Shown piece by piece: positions 9,311 through 19,039 of a stretch of 64,000 bases of DNA (position 1 is the first letter of the stretch; every line of letters begins with the position of its first letter). The stretch is taken from NCBI GenBank assembly GCA_900299185.1, contig OMIV01000287.1:1-64000 (forward strand), written 5' to 3'. The notes beneath the pieces were generated by a model, which worked only from the letters and a program-made list of their open reading frames with translations, was not told where the DNA came from and did not search any database. The DNA comes from Planctomycetaceae bacterium. GTDB taxonomy: Bacteria > Planctomycetota > Planctomycetia > Planctomycetales > Planctomycetaceae. The position numbers were made by a program, and so were the translations under genes.

Positions 9311-10501
9311 ATGACCGCACGCGAGCCAGCTGCTGCCGCGCTGTCCGGCTTTGATTTTGATCCGCGAACCCGAGTCGTTTACGGCTCTGGGTCGCTCGGG
9401 CGAATTGCTGAACTCAGCCACGAACTTCAAGGCAGTCGCGTTTTGCTCGTGACCGACAAGGGCTTGAAGGCCGCCGGGCATGAAACCAAAACGCTTAAGT
9501 TGCTCAACGACGCTGGTATTCGAGTGACGGTCTTCGACGATGTGCAGCCCAATCCGACAACTGATGACGTTGAACGAGGTCTTGCAGTTGCTCGCGATTC
9601 TCAAGTCGATCTCATCATTGGCCTGGGGGGCGGCAGCAGCATGGACACGGCCAAAGGCATCAACTTTCTGCTGACCAATGGCGGACGCATGGAGGATTAC
9701 TGGGGCATTGGCAGAGCTAAGCAACCGATGCTTCCCATGATTGCAGTGCCTACCACCGCCGGTACTGGCAGCGAAGCTCAATCGTTCGCACTTATCGCCA
9801 ACGCACAGACTCACATGAAGATGGCCTGCGGAGATAAGAAGGCTGCTTGCCGCGTCGCCATTCTCGATCCCGAATTGACGGTCACAATGCCCGCGTCGGT
9901 AACGGCGGTTACTGGTATTGATGCCGTTAGCCATGCCGTGGAAACCTATGTGACGACCAAACGAAATCCAGTTTCGCAGCTCTTCAGTCGTCGAGCCTGG
10001 AGCCTTTTGGCACCAGCATTCGCAACCGTCTTGCACGAGCCGAGCAACTTGGATGCTCGCGGAGCCATGTTGTTGGGAGCTCACTTCGCAGGTGCCGCGA
10101 TTGAGAACTCGATGCTGGGTGCCGCTCACGCGTTGGCCAATCCATTGTCTGCGCACTTCGGTTTGACTCACGGAATCGCCATCGGAGTCATGCTGCCGCA
10201 TGTCGTGCGGTTCAACGGCACGGCGGTCGGCGACCTCTATGCCGATCTTGTGGCTGACCTCGGAAAAACAGCCAGCAGTCAGATCGATGCTGCAGAGCAA
10301 CTCGCGGAATACTTGGAGTCGCTCGTCGCAAGTTGGGGAATGCCAACGTCACTAGCCCAATGTCACGCACGCGAGGAACTCATTCCCATGCTAGCTCAAG
10401 AAGCTGCAAAGCAATGGACGGGGACATTCAATCCTCGTCCGGTAACCGTGGTCTCGTTGCAGGAGCTTTATCAATGCGCGTTCAACCATCGCTCGAATTA
10501 G
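9311..10501 (+). CDS. Iron-containing alcohol dehydrogenase family protein
   Basis: An NAD(P)-dependent group III alcohol dehydrogenase of 396 residues. The nucleotide site is seen as [12 protein letters not shown], and the metal ligands fall in the expected order: Asp204 and His208 in [10 protein letters not shown], His273 in GAAHALA, His287 in GLTHGIAIG. These enzymes interconvert alcohols and aldehydes or ketones, sometimes phosphonate or polyol substrates, and the sequence does not settle which. The 3' end overlaps the start of the next gene by 28 bases, so the two are probably cotranscribed. The terminator after cphA separates it from the gene upstream. Confidence 0.92.
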   Translation: MTAREPAAAALSGFDFDPRTRVVYGSGSLGRIAELSHELQGSRVLLVTDKGLKAAGHETKTLKLLNDAGIRVTVFDDVQPNPTTDDVERGLAVARDSQVDLIIGLGGGSSMDTAKGINFLLTNGGRMEDYWGIGRAKQPMLPMIAVPTTAGTGSEAQSFALIANAQTHMKMACGDKKAACRVAILDPELTVTMPASVTAVTGIDAVSHAVETYVTTKRNPVSQLFSRRAWSLLAPAFATVLHEPSNLDARGAMLLGAHFAGAAIENSMLGAAHALANPLSAHFGLTHGIAIGVMLPHVVRFNGTAVGDLYADLVADLGKTASSQIDAAEQLAEYLESLVASWGMPTSLAQCHAREELIPMLAQEAAKQWTGTFNPRPVTVVSLQELYQCAFNHRSN

Positions 10502-11709
10502 TTGGCAACCATGAGCAGCCTGGCCGCTCGATGCTCAACACTGATTTGTCGAGGCGAGCATTCTTGGCAACGTCTGCAGCCGTCATAGCGAGCGGCTACA
10601 GCAATCTGCTGAATGCCAATGAAGGCAATCCATCAACAAGCTGGCCGTCGTTCCGGAATGGCAACCAACTGCGCGGCATCACAACCAGTGCCCTGCCCGA
10701 CAAGCTGGAAGTCTTATGGAAGGAACCTCTGAAGGACGGCATGACATCGACCGCGGCCATTGTTGGTTCGCACGTCATTGCAGGGTCGCTCGGTGGAGAA
10801 CTCATCTGCTTTGAACGACTCACGGGGAAACGAGTTTGGACTTATCTCTCAGCCGAGCGCAAGAAGCCGGATGACTTCATTCCAGGCTTCGGCTCCTCGC
10901 CAACAGTCACCAACAAGCAAGTTTTCATCGGGGACGAGGACGGCAAGTTTCATGCTGTAGATCGTTCGACAGGCAAGCGAGCATGGTTGTTCGAAACCGG
11001 CGCCGAGATCATCGCCAGCGCGGCAATCGTCGGAGACAACGTCATCTTCGGTTCGTACGACAGCACGCTCTATTGCCTACGAATGGAAGATGGAAAACGA
11101 GTTTGGGAGTTCAGGACTCAGGACCGCATTAACGGGTCACCCGCAATCGCTGGTGGTCTCACTTTCGTCACGGGTTGTGACCAACATCTGCGAGCGATCG
11201 ACATCAAAACGGGCAAAGAGAAGTTCGATCTTCCCCTAAATCAGTTCATGATCTCGTCACCTGCAGTTCTGGATTCCATGCTTTACGTTGGCACTCACGA
11301 AAGCGAAGTGCTGGCGATCGACATCACCAAACCAGACATCGTTTGGCGGTTTCAAGAGAAGGGTAAAGAGCAGCCCTATCACTCCTCCGCAGCAGTCACC
11401 AACGATCTCGTCATCATCGGTGGACAAGACAAGTTGCTGCATGCACTTGATCGCAAGACCGGCAAGCAAGTCTGGTCATATGCGGCGAACGGACAGATCA
11501 ATAGCTCTCCCGTAGTTGTGGGTAAGCGAATCTTCTTCGGCTCCAACGACGGACATCTCTACGAGGTCGGGATCGACGACGGCAAGCAACGTTGGAAGCA
11601 AAAGCTTGGTCGCCAAGTTTCCTCATCGCCTGCTGTTGGAGAAGGTTGCTTAGTGATCGGAGCCGAGGGTACCGAAGGCTCTATCTACTGCTTCGGAACC
11701 AAGAAGTAA
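10474..11709 (+). CDS. Tat-exported PQQ-like beta-propeller protein
   Basis: A predicted periplasmic propeller with about seven blades, each carrying a tryptophan-docking motif ([57 protein letters not shown] and one degenerate). A twin-arginine signal is present ([12 protein letters not shown], Arg27-Arg28). The ATG at 10474 has AGGAG 8 bases upstream and lies inside the preceding dehydrogenase gene, implying translational coupling. The ATG at 10531 would give a shorter signal but has no ribosome site. Length is 411 residues. PQQ-like folds may be enzymatic or scaffolding, and no quinoprotein catalytic residues could be assigned, so a binding or scaffold role is possible. The dehydrogenase link is only positional. 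Confidence 0.85.
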   Translation: MRVQPSLELVGNHEQPGRSMLNTDLSRRAFLATSAAVIASGYSNLLNANEGNPSTSWPSFRNGNQLRGITTSALPDKLEVLWKEPLKDGMTSTAAIVGSHVIAGSLGGELICFERLTGKRVWTYLSAERKKPDDFIPGFGSSPTVTNKQVFIGDEDGKFHAVDRSTGKRAWLFETGAEIIASAAIVGDNVIFGSYDSTLYCLRMEDGKRVWEFRTQDRINGSPAIAGGLTFVTGCDQHLRAIDIKTGKEKFDLPLNQFMISSPAVLDSMLYVGTHESEVLAIDITKPDIVWRFQEKGKEQPYHSSAAVTNDLVIIGGQDKLLHALDRKTGKQVWSYAANGQINSSPVVVGKRIFFGSNDGHLYEVGIDDGKQRWKQKLGRQVSSSPAVGEGCLVIGAEGTEGSIYCFGTKK

Positions 11710-11789
11710 GTAGGCCACCAAAGACTCTGCGAGCAACGGACGGCACAAGAAGAAAGACAACAGACATGCGCGACCTTGGGCCACTGGCG

Positions 11790-14732
11790 ATGAGTTTCAA
11801 ACGGGCACTTGGACTCATAATCGCGACCGTGTTTGGCTTCGCGACCATCGCACAAGCTGAAGTCTTTCCGCCGGAGCAGCGGTTCGTCGGAATGCAGTCC
11901 GATGGCACTCGTGTCTTCGCTGACAAACCCACGGAATGGGCCGACGACACTGTTCAACCCAAGCTCGCCGGAGCCCTGGTCTTCGACCCGACGAAGCCAT
12001 TTCGTTGGATTATCGACCAAGCTCAGCCACTCGGCGTTTCACCCAAGTCGTATGTCGAATTCGCAGGCGGAGACGTCTTGCCGGGCATCGTCTCGGACTA
12101 CGAACCAGCTCAGAGTGACGCCTTCGAAAACATTGGCGAGTACCTGTTGGTCGAGCCGTCCGTCAGTGTCGATCTGCCGCAAGTAGCCCCTTCAGGATTT
12201 CTGCGAGTGTCGACGGAATGGATTCAGCGCATCGTGTGGGAACATCCGCCAGGCGGTCCCAACGACTATCGACCTGGAACTGTTTTTCTAAGGGACGGCA
12301 GCCAGGTGAAATTCAAAGGATTGCGTTGGTCCAAAGGAGCGATCTCATTGTTGACGGACGACGGCGTGCGATCGTTCGTCCTCGCACAAGTCGCTGAACT
12401 GCATTATCCGCAGCGTTCGGTCTGGGACTCTTGGTTTGAGCAACTCGCCGTTCTAAGCCCCGATCTCTCAGCTCGTCTCATACAAATCGAAACCGCTGAA
12501 GGCATGAAACTGACCTCATCAGCTCTTCGGTATCGCCCTCAGTTTCACGGCGACCGCAACAAGCCCGATGATTGGTTCCCACTCATGCAACCAGTCTGGA
12601 GTTTGGACCCAATCGTTGTCCCGTTCCGAGCGACTCGCAGTTGGCGTTTTTTCGCGGCCGTTGAACCTCCAGCAACTCTCTTCGCGCCAACGACCTCTCG
12701 TAACAAACCAGTGCTGAGTCAGGGTTGGAATCCAAGACAAGATCGTTCGGTGCAAGGCAGTGCCTTGTGCATCAACAAACAACTCTTTGGTTGGGGATTT
12801 GGAGTCCAGGCGCCGACTGAATTGGACTTTGCACTACACCCCGTCGTCACCGGCTTTCGAGTGAAGTCTGGACTCGATGAAGTCGTAAAACGAGGTGGGT
12901 CGGCACGTTCCCTGATCGCCTATTCGAACAACCTCGCAGCACCTCTTCACAAGAGCGATTTGCTCATTGCGAGTGAAAAGATCGTCGACTCGGGGTGGCT
13001 TAACGTCGCCTCACAGTCGAATGCAGGAGCAACGCTGAAGTTACTCGCCGATCCATCCATCAATGAACGCCCTGCCGGAGCGGACCCTTTTGACATTCGC
13101 GACTGCCTCGACTGGAGTGAGCCTGAATGGCGACTCGATGCAGCCAAACTCAAAGAGGAAGTCGCGGCCCGCATGCCGCGAAGACTACCGGCCTTACGTG
13201 ATTGGTCAATCGCGGGGCAACTTCCGCTCGTGCCAACAGCAGCCGATCAAACCACGTCCAATGTCGCGATAAAACTGACGAATGTTTGGGACTCGCTGTT
13301 GTCAGAGGATTCTCACTATCGAATTGATTTCGAACCCGCGGACAAGTTCCTCGTTCTCAATCGCAAGATGAGCATCAAGCCGGAACACCGCTGGTTGGCA
13401 TTGGTCGCAACCCGCCAAGGACCGAATCTTACAACTCCCATTCGAGTCCAAGTTCGAGCGGACGGAGTCTGCCTCGGAGAGGCAATGGTTCCAGAACGAA
13501 CGGGACGAGCAGAACCCGATCCAATCCTCATTCCCGTGACAAGCGTTCGCGGCAAATCGGTTGAATTGAACGTCATCATCATCGCCGAAGGTGATAAATC
13601 TCGAGTCGACTGGAGAGGTACAAAACTACTTACACATCATCCAGGACTCGTGCGGCTCTTCGATGACGAAACCGACTTCATTGAAAAACTCAGCGAAGGA
13701 GAAGCCCAAGCGTCACTGTCCGAAATGGAGAAACAGCTCGGCGACGCATCACTGAAGATTTCAATTGGTGAGCGATCACAAGCTCGGTTGCCAGGCATGC
13801 GATACAGCATCCGAGAGACCCCAAAGCTCGGTGAGTATCGCTACTTGCGATTTGCTTGGAAGAAGGTCGGAGGAGATCAAATCGGCCTACAAGTTGGTCA
13901 CGATGGAGAACTTGGAATTCGCCCCGACCAAGTACGCGGTAAGCCTGAAGCGATTTCAGTCTCTGGATTGAGATCGCGTCGTCCCGGAGCGTCCGATCAA
14001 CGAGGCGCTCTTGTTGGTTACCAATACGACATTGGCAAAGATCCCAAGCCCGCTCAGCCCGTACTTCGGCTAGAGAAAAAGATCAGCGGTAATTGGGATG
14101 CGCACTTTCGCGATCTCTTCGGCGAGTTTGGAACATTCAATGTCACAGGCTTGGGCTTCCAGTGCCCTGACGGAGAAGCCGCCTACTTTGATGGCCTCTA
14201 CTTGGCTCGCAGTCACGCCGACCTGACTTGGCTTTCTGAATGGACCTCGACAACGACTCCATCAGCACCGATCAACGACCCGAAAGTCGTTGCTCAAGTC
14301 ACGGCTCCGTGGCAATTCTCACAACTGCTTTCAAAGGTCGCTCCGCAATTCACAACAGACCTAACTTCGGAACCAGTCAAACTCATGAAGGACATCTACG
14401 GCCGCGATGCCGTACGCATCATGCCGCCAGCCCAGGGCAAGCCAAGCATCCTGCGATCTCCAGTTTCGGTACCCTCTGGAAAGTCGACAGTTCTCAAAGT
14501 GAGCTGCGCACGCCACGCAGAAGGCGACTGGCAACTCGCCGTGGTTGTGGACGGTCAAGACATCCTGCGTTCGATGATTGACGCCAACACGGCTAAAGAC
14601 GGTTGGGCGAACTTCGAAGTAGACCTAAGTCGCTTTGCGGGAAAGAACGTCGTTGTCGAAGTTCACGACCACCCAAATGACTGGAAGTATGAGGAAGCTT
14701 TTTGGGGAACTGTGAAAATCGAAACGAAGTAA
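11790..14732 (+). CDS. Large secreted protein with NPCBM-like region, function unknown
   Basis: A 980-residue exported protein. The start at 11790 gives a clean signal peptide (MSFKRALGLIIATVFGFATIAQA); an in-frame ATG at 11766 would add eight residues, and neither has a convincing ribosome site. The middle (about residues 320-410) resembles an NPCBM-type carbohydrate-associated domain: a short motif LFGWGFGVQAP, then VVTGFRVKSGLDE. The C-terminal 400 residues look like two further beta-sandwich modules (LRFAWKKVGGDQIGLQVGHD, then VLKVSCARHAEGDW). No catalytic motif was recognised. It follows the propeller protein by 80 bases on the same strand. Planctomycetes have many such large surface or periplasmic proteins, and glycan binding is inference. 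Confidence 0.72.
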   Translation: MSFKRALGLIIATVFGFATIAQAEVFPPEQRFVGMQSDGTRVFADKPTEWADDTVQPKLAGALVFDPTKPFRWIIDQAQPLGVSPKSYVEFAGGDVLPGIVSDYEPAQSDAFENIGEYLLVEPSVSVDLPQVAPSGFLRVSTEWIQRIVWEHPPGGPNDYRPGTVFLRDGSQVKFKGLRWSKGAISLLTDDGVRSFVLAQVAELHYPQRSVWDSWFEQLAVLSPDLSARLIQIETAEGMKLTSSALRYRPQFHGDRNKPDDWFPLMQPVWSLDPIVVPFRATRSWRFFAAVEPPATLFAPTTSRNKPVLSQGWNPRQDRSVQGSALCINKQLFGWGFGVQAPTELDFALHPVVTGFRVKSGLDEVVKRGGSARSLIAYSNNLAAPLHKSDLLIASEKIVDSGWLNVASQSNAGATLKLLADPSINERPAGADPFDIRDCLDWSEPEWRLDAAKLKEEVAARMPRRLPALRDWSIAGQLPLVPTAADQTTSNVAIKLTNVWDSLLSEDSHYRIDFEPADKFLVLNRKMSIKPEHRWLALVATRQGPNLTTPIRVQVRADGVCLGEAMVPERTGRAEPDPILIPVTSVRGKSVELNVIIIAEGDKSRVDWRGTKLLTHHPGLVRLFDDETDFIEKLSEGEAQASLSEMEKQLGDASLKISIGERSQARLPGMRYSIRETPKLGEYRYLRFAWKKVGGDQIGLQVGHDGELGIRPDQVRGKPEAISVSGLRSRRPGASDQRGALVGYQYDIGKDPKPAQPVLRLEKKISGNWDAHFRDLFGEFGTFNVTGLGFQCPDGEAAYFDGLYLARSHADLTWLSEWTSTTTPSAPINDPKVVAQVTAPWQFSQLLSKVAPQFTTDLTSEPVKLMKDIYGRDAVRIMPPAQGKPSILRSPVSVPSGKSTVLKVSCARHAEGDWQLAVVVDGQDILRSMIDANTAKDGWANFEVDLSRFAGKNVVVEVHDHPNDWKYEEAFWGTVKIETK

Positions 14733-14774
14733 GTCAGCGATGATGGAGCAATTCGACGTCGAAATAACTTCGGA

Positions 14775-15107
14775 CTAGTACCGAGTCATGCCTGGTTCGA
14801 TGTCGGTTGCCCAAACGTCGATTCCCCCTGCCATGCTCTTGACGTTTGAGAAGCCCTGCTGAGCTAACCAATTAGCAACTCGCAAACTGCGTCCTCCATG
14901 ATGGCAGTGGACTACTATTGGGCTCGACTTGTGAGACTCAAGTTCTCCGACGCGTGTTGCCATTTCGCTCATCGGAATCAATGTAGTCCCCTGGATTCGA
15001 ACGTGATCGAACTCGCTCTTCTCTCTGCAATCAACAAACAAGAATGGTTGCTGAGAATCGAGCATGGCCTTTACTGACTTGCAGTCGACTTCAAGTGGAT
15101 GCGACAC
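14775..15107 (-). CDS. Single-domain rhodanese-like sulfurtransferase
   Basis: A 110-residue rhodanese domain. The catalytic loop HCHHGGRS (67-74) has the active cysteine Cys68 and the C-x4-R arrangement with Arg73, matching sulfurtransferases that carry a persulfide. Other family marks are FLFVDCREKSEFDHVRI and the C-terminal GGIDVWATDI. The GTG at 15107 is chosen as start because AAGGA sits 7 bases upstream and the resulting length is typical; the longer frame reaching 15302 reads as non-protein. It lies between convergent and divergent neighbours, so it is probably monocistronic. The sulfur acceptor is unknown. Confidence 0.88.
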   Translation of the reverse strand: MSHPLEVDCKSVKAMLDSQQPFLFVDCREKSEFDHVRIQGTTLIPMSEMATRVGELESHKSSPIVVHCHHGGRSLRVANWLAQQGFSNVKSMAGGIDVWATDIEPGMTRY

Positions 15108-15384
15108 AAAAGAATCCTTCAATAATTCGTTGACCACGGCTGGTGCAGATCGACGTCTCGTCAAAACCCCAATCGATTGAGAAGGCTCTGAAAGCCGCCA
15201 CAGACACATCGATCGCAACGAAATATAGACCGGCCAATTGAAACTCCCAGTCGCGAAACAGGCACAATTCACAGGGATTTCGGGCTCCTTGCTGGCCCCC
15301 AAAGCAGCCGTTAATCTGCCGCGCCCTCAACCCGGTTACGGGTTCCGCACGGCCTAAATCTGAGCGAATTCAACTGGTTCTGAC

Positions 15385-16632
15385 ATGCACTCGGCGGACA
15401 AGGATCATCAACGAATCGTCATCACAGGCGTCGGTCTGACGTCTCCAATTGGTGATTCTCTACCCGAGTATCGAGCGAACCTCTTGGCAGGCAAGTCTGG
15501 TGTTTGCGACTACGAAACTCGCTTCATCGGCAAGGTGCTCGCGGGAGTCTGCCACTTCGATCCGCTGAAACATCAAAAACGCAAAGACATCCGCAGAGGC
15601 ACTCGGTCCGGCTCAATCGCTGTGTATTGCGCGAATGAAGCTGTCATTGATTCAAAGATCGATTGGACAAGCCGGGATAAGAGTCGTGTCGGCGTGTATC
15701 TCGGCATTACGGAACACGGGAATGTCGAAACCGAAAACGAGATCTATGAGATCTCTAAGTTCGGCTACGACACATCAGTTTGGTCACATCACCACAACCC
15801 TCGAACGGTGGCAAACAACCCAGCTGGTGAAGTGACTCTGAGCCTAAACATCACAGGTCCGCATCTAACCATCGGAGCAGCATGCGCCGCAGGTAATGCA
15901 GGCTTCATCCAAGGCTTGCAGATGCTGAGACTCGGCGAAGTGGACTTGGCACTTGCAGGTGGCGTGTCAGAGAGCATCCACACATTCGGAATCTTTGCGA
16001 GCTTCAAGAGCCAGAACGCGTTGGCTACTCATACTGAGCCGCATAAGGCTTGTCGGCCTTTCGACGTCGATCGGAATGGCATCGTTGTCGCAGAAGGTGG
16101 CGCAGTCTGCACGCTAGAGCGACTACCAGATGCCTTGGCTCGCGGAGCAAGAATCTACGGCGAAATCGTCGGCTACGCGATGAATTCGGACGCGACTGAC
16201 TTTGTTTTGCCCGACCGCAATCGCCAAGTGGAGTGCATGCATTTGGCACTCTCCCGAGCGGGCCTTCGACCATGTGACGTCGACATTGTCAGCAGTCATG
16301 CCACGGCCACCGAACAAGGCGATATTGAATAGTCACTTGCTCTTCATGAAGTCTTCAAAGATTGCCCCAACGTCGCCATCAATAACACGAAGAGTTTCAT
16401 TGGCCACGCGATGGGCGCTGCTGGCGCTCTTGAGCTTTTGGGCAATATCCCGGCGTTTGACGATGGTTTGGCCCACGCTACAATCAACTTGGACAAGCAA
16501 GATTCCCGAGTGCCACTGACGCAAATTGTGGCCAACCAGCCAAGGCAGATGGGTGCTGTGCATTGCATCCTCAACAACTCCTTCGGAATGCTCGGAATCA
16601 ACTCGGTCTTAATCGTTAGGAAGTATCAGTAG
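15385..16632 (+). pseudogene. Beta-ketoacyl-ACP synthase interrupted by an in-frame amber codon
   Basis: The frame encodes a FabF/FabB-type condensing enzyme over its full length, but codon 316 (16330-16332) is TAG. Before it are the nucleophile Cys167 (GAACAAGNAG) and the first catalytic His305 (SSHATATEQGD). After it the same frame continues with no indel through VAINNTKSFIGHAMGAAGALEL, holding Lys336 and the second catalytic His341, to the normal KAS ending ILNNSFGMLGINSV and a stop at 16630-16632. The truncated product would lack Lys336 and His341 and so be inactive. A single CAG-to-TAG change would explain it, since glutamine fits at this position. A sequencing error is possible. TAG ends the neighbouring acp gene normally, so general recoding is unlikely. 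The acp gene lies 76 bases downstream. Confidence 0.88.
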
Positions 16633-16658
16633 AGCTGATACTGGCCGAGTCTCTTCGC

Positions 16659-16676
16659 GAACACACGGGTGTGTTC
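16659..16676. promoter_or_regulatory. Perfect palindrome upstream of the ACP gene
   Basis: Arms GAACACAC and GTGTGTTC flank a 2-base centre between the synthase and acp genes. A smaller hairpin (TATCAG/CTGATA) overlaps the synthase stop codon at 16624-16640. The palindrome has operator-like symmetry and no U tract, so a repressor site or a short RNA hairpin is more likely than a terminator. Confidence 0.4.
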
Positions 16677-16708
16677 ATTGTGTAGTTTACTCAAAGAGGA
16701 TCGGGTTC

Positions 16709-16966
16709 ATGTCTGCGGATCAAATCAGGCAGGTAGTCCTTGGAATTCTGGCCCGGATAGCGCCAGATGAAGACCTGTCCGACCTAAAGGATGAGGTAGC
16801 TTTCCGCGAGCAAATGGAACTCGACAGCATGGACTTCTTGGACATCGTGATGGAGCTTCGAAAGCTTTATCGAGTCCAGATCCCTGAAGAGGACTATGGC
16901 AACCTAGTCACGATGGCAAGCACCGTCTCGTATCTGACTCCGCTCTTAAAAGACTTTAAGGCCTAG
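16709..16966 (+). CDS. Acyl carrier protein
   Basis: An 85-residue acidic four-helix carrier protein. The phosphopantetheine attachment site is Ser40 in LDSMDFLD, a variant of the common DSL motif with Met after Ser. Helix II/III character follows (IVMELRKLYRVQIPEED). AGAGGA lies upstream of the ATG at a suitable distance. It follows the interrupted ketoacyl synthase, so the pair probably formed a dedicated acyl-chain module and not the housekeeping fatty-acid ACP. With the synthase broken, its present partner would have to be encoded elsewhere. Confidence 0.9.
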   Translation: MSADQIRQVVLGILARIAPDEDLSDLKDEVAFREQMELDSMDFLDIVMELRKLYRVQIPEEDYGNLVTMASTVSYLTPLLKDFKA

Positions 16967-17281
16967 TCGCGAGTCGGATTTTCTCACGACAGCTTCTTCT
17001 TGAGTCTTTCGTGTTTTTGGAAATCAGACTGCATTTCGATTTTGCCTGAAGGCGTTCATCCCTACAGCCGAATTTCTGGTGCCTGTTATTCCCATCAACC
17101 GTGCGTCCTTGAAACCGGGATTCTATGCAACGGCCTAGTCGTTGTAATCCTCGTGAGAACCGCGGCTTGACAACATTTTCGCGGTGCAATATCCACCGCC
17201 GCGCCCGGGGCCAATTAGGTCCCCTATAACCCCACATTTTGCGGAAATTGACGAGTCCATTTGCAATTGGAGTAACGGATC
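16967..17281 (+). promoter_or_regulatory. Intergenic region with a possible promoter for the acidic protein gene
   Basis: No gene is visible in this 315-base gap. A perfect -35-like TTGACA at 17167-17172 is followed 17 bases on by TATCCA (17190-17195), a weak -10. GGAG about 10 bases upstream of the ATG at 17282 serves as the ribosome site. The -10 match is poor, so the promoter is only a candidate. Confidence 0.3.
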
Positions 17282-17605
17282 ATGGCAGTGACTTGGGCTA
17301 AGAAGGAACTGGTTGAAGTCGTTGATGACACCGTTGAGGTGGAAGCGACCACGTTTAATTCACCTGTTGAAGATGATGACGACGGATTCGGCGACTACGA
17401 CGATGATGAGGATGAAGACTTCGAAGACGAAGAAGACGACTTCGGGGATGAAGAAAGCGATGAAGACGACTTCGAAGATGACGAGGAAGTCGAAGAGGAA
17501 TTCGAAGACGAAGACGACTTCGAAGACGACTTCGAAGATGACGAGGACGACTTCGACGACGACGATGATGATGACTTCGGCGACGATGGATTCGATGACG
17601 AGTAG
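17282..17605 (+). CDS. Extremely acidic Asp/Glu-rich small protein
   Basis: A 107-residue protein with a roughly 29-residue ordinary N-terminus (MAVTWAKKELVEVV...) and a tail in which 60 of the last 78 residues are Asp or Glu. Aromatic Phe residues recur every four to six positions (FEDD, DDF). No signal peptide or membrane segment is seen. Start and expression look real: a ribosome site upstream, codon-by-codon GAY/GAR alternation and a hairpin terminator after the stop. Such tails can mimic nucleic acid, bind cations or chaperone basic proteins, as in the RNA polymerase delta subunit tail, but no function can be assigned. A serine-rich frame on the opposite strand is only its shadow. Confidence 0.8.
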   Translation: MAVTWAKKELVEVVDDTVEVEATTFNSPVEDDDDGFGDYDDDEDEDFEDEEDDFGDEESDEDDFEDDEEVEEEFEDEDDFEDDFEDDEDDFDDDDDDDFGDDGFDDE

Positions 17606-17637
17606 TCATCCATCGAACGACAATAGAGCATACGAGT

Positions 17638-17663
17638 AGCCCGTTTTACAACGGGCTGCTTTC
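17638..17663 (+). terminator. Hairpin terminator after the acidic protein gene
   Basis: An 8-base-pair stem (AGCCCGTT at 17638-17645 with AACGGGCT at 17650-17657) closes a TTAC loop, 33 bases after the stop codon. The following tract is only moderately T-rich (GCTTTCGTTT). Confidence 0.7.
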
Positions 17664-17772
17664 GTTTATGGACTAATTCAATGGCCAACATTCCGCTATA
17701 AGCCCGAGTCAATCGATCAATTCTCAATGAGCATCTCGATCGATCCCTCAATTCAGCGTTAGGTCGATAGCA

Positions 17773-18801
17773 ATGGGGACATGGGGAACGCTACTGGCAG
17801 CAATCGTTCTATTCATCGCAGGCATGCGATTGGGGGCGTTCTTCAGCGGAACCGAGTCTGGCTTCTATCGAATCAGCTTTTTACGCCTCAGCATTGATGC
17901 TCACTCAGGAGATCGAGTCGCGCGATGGCTCATGTGGTTTGTGCAGAATCCAGCCTACTTTGTTTCTACGACTTTGGTTGGCAACAACATCTCCCATTAC
18001 GTCATCACCGTGGCGATCGGAATGGGTGCCGACGTTCTGGTTCATTCAGAGAGTGCACTGGTTGAAGTCGCAACCACCCTGCTCTTCGCACCGATCATTT
18101 TCGCATTCGCGGAACTCATGCCGAAGAGCCTTTATCTCCGAGCTCCAACTCAATTGCTTCGTCGAGACGCGTTTAAGTTTCGATGGTGCTATCGATTGTT
18201 TCTCCCAGTGACTTATCCACTTGTTGGACTCACACGCCTTCTCGAGCGACTGACAAAGTCCAAAGCGCATGAGATGGAGATGGTTTTAGGTCGGCACCGA
18301 CTCATGCAAGTCTTATCCAAGGGACGCGAACACGGGCTGCTCACGAACGAGCAAGGTCAATTGTTTCACAGCTTGCTCCACGATGCTCATCGTCTTGCTC
18401 GGGAGGTCATGACACCGCTCGAACGAGTGCTGGGCGTCGAAGAAGGCACTTCGAATTCAGACATCCTGGCGTTTGCGATTTCATATGGAATGCCGCACGT
18501 CGCAATCAGACGCCGCAACACGACTGACGAATGGGTGGGCTATATTCGAACCGTCGATTTGCAAACCACAACTGCGTCTGCGGCAACACTCATCCAATCG
18601 TTGCCACGACTAGCACTCGATGCGACTCGACTCTCCGCACTGATTAGCCTACGAGAATCAGGTCACTCATTGGCCGCAATCTACGATGGCCAAAACCCGT
18701 TGGGACTTGTCACTCAACGAGCACTGCTGGATCAATTCATGCACCCATTCGGAGCGAAGCCAGCAAGGCACGCACGCACGATGACCGCGCGCAGCACGTA
18801 G
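17773..18801 (+). CDS. CNNM/DUF21-type membrane protein (CorB/HlyC-like)
   Basis: A 342-residue membrane protein of the CNNM transport family, related to bacterial CorB and HlyC/CorC proteins linked to magnesium or cobalt transport. The DUF21 membrane part shows the family's intramembrane motifs: FFSGTESGFYR near residue 28, LVGNNISHYVIT near 73, and AFAELMPKSLYLRAPT near 115. The cytosolic part has a weakly recognisable CBS-pair region (LAREVMTPLERVLGV, then LGLVTQRALLDQFM) and no CorC-HlyC C-terminal domain. CorC-like relatives often come in adjacent pairs; here only one is seen. Ligand and ion are unknown. Confidence 0.85.
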   Translation: MGTWGTLLAAIVLFIAGMRLGAFFSGTESGFYRISFLRLSIDAHSGDRVARWLMWFVQNPAYFVSTTLVGNNISHYVITVAIGMGADVLVHSESALVEVATTLLFAPIIFAFAELMPKSLYLRAPTQLLRRDAFKFRWCYRLFLPVTYPLVGLTRLLERLTKSKAHEMEMVLGRHRLMQVLSKGREHGLLTNEQGQLFHSLLHDAHRLAREVMTPLERVLGVEEGTSNSDILAFAISYGMPHVAIRRRNTTDEWVGYIRTVDLQTTTASAATLIQSLPRLALDATRLSALISLRESGHSLAAIYDGQNPLGLVTQRALLDQFMHPFGAKPARHARTMTARST

Positions 18802-19039
18802 AGACCGAGGCCGCCAAATCTGACACTTTTGTGCCCCATTTCACAGAGCTGATCTTCGCTCTTGAATCTCGGTTAAGACGGCGGCCAGAACGCCGGTTTC
18901 ATACGTCAGCCAATCATCGAGGCAGCCCAAAGTTCGAGTTACGCACGTTGGTTGCGACCTCCAAGGGGCCGACGTAAAGTCCCGCCCGCTTCCAAAACGG
19001 CCTTAAATTTCGGCCCTTCTTCAACAAACAGCGAACTTC

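Noticed and set aside
9212-10300. 362-residue minus-strand frame
   Set aside because: It is a shadow of the iron-type alcohol dehydrogenase, whose metal ligands are intact.
15385-16632. Stop codon recoding (TAG read as an amino acid) throughout the genome
   Set aside because: TAG terminates the neighbouring acp gene and the ketoacyl synthase itself, so it is a normal stop here.
17395-17751. Serine-rich minus-strand frame
   Set aside because: It is the antisense of the GAY/GAR repeats of the acidic protein gene.
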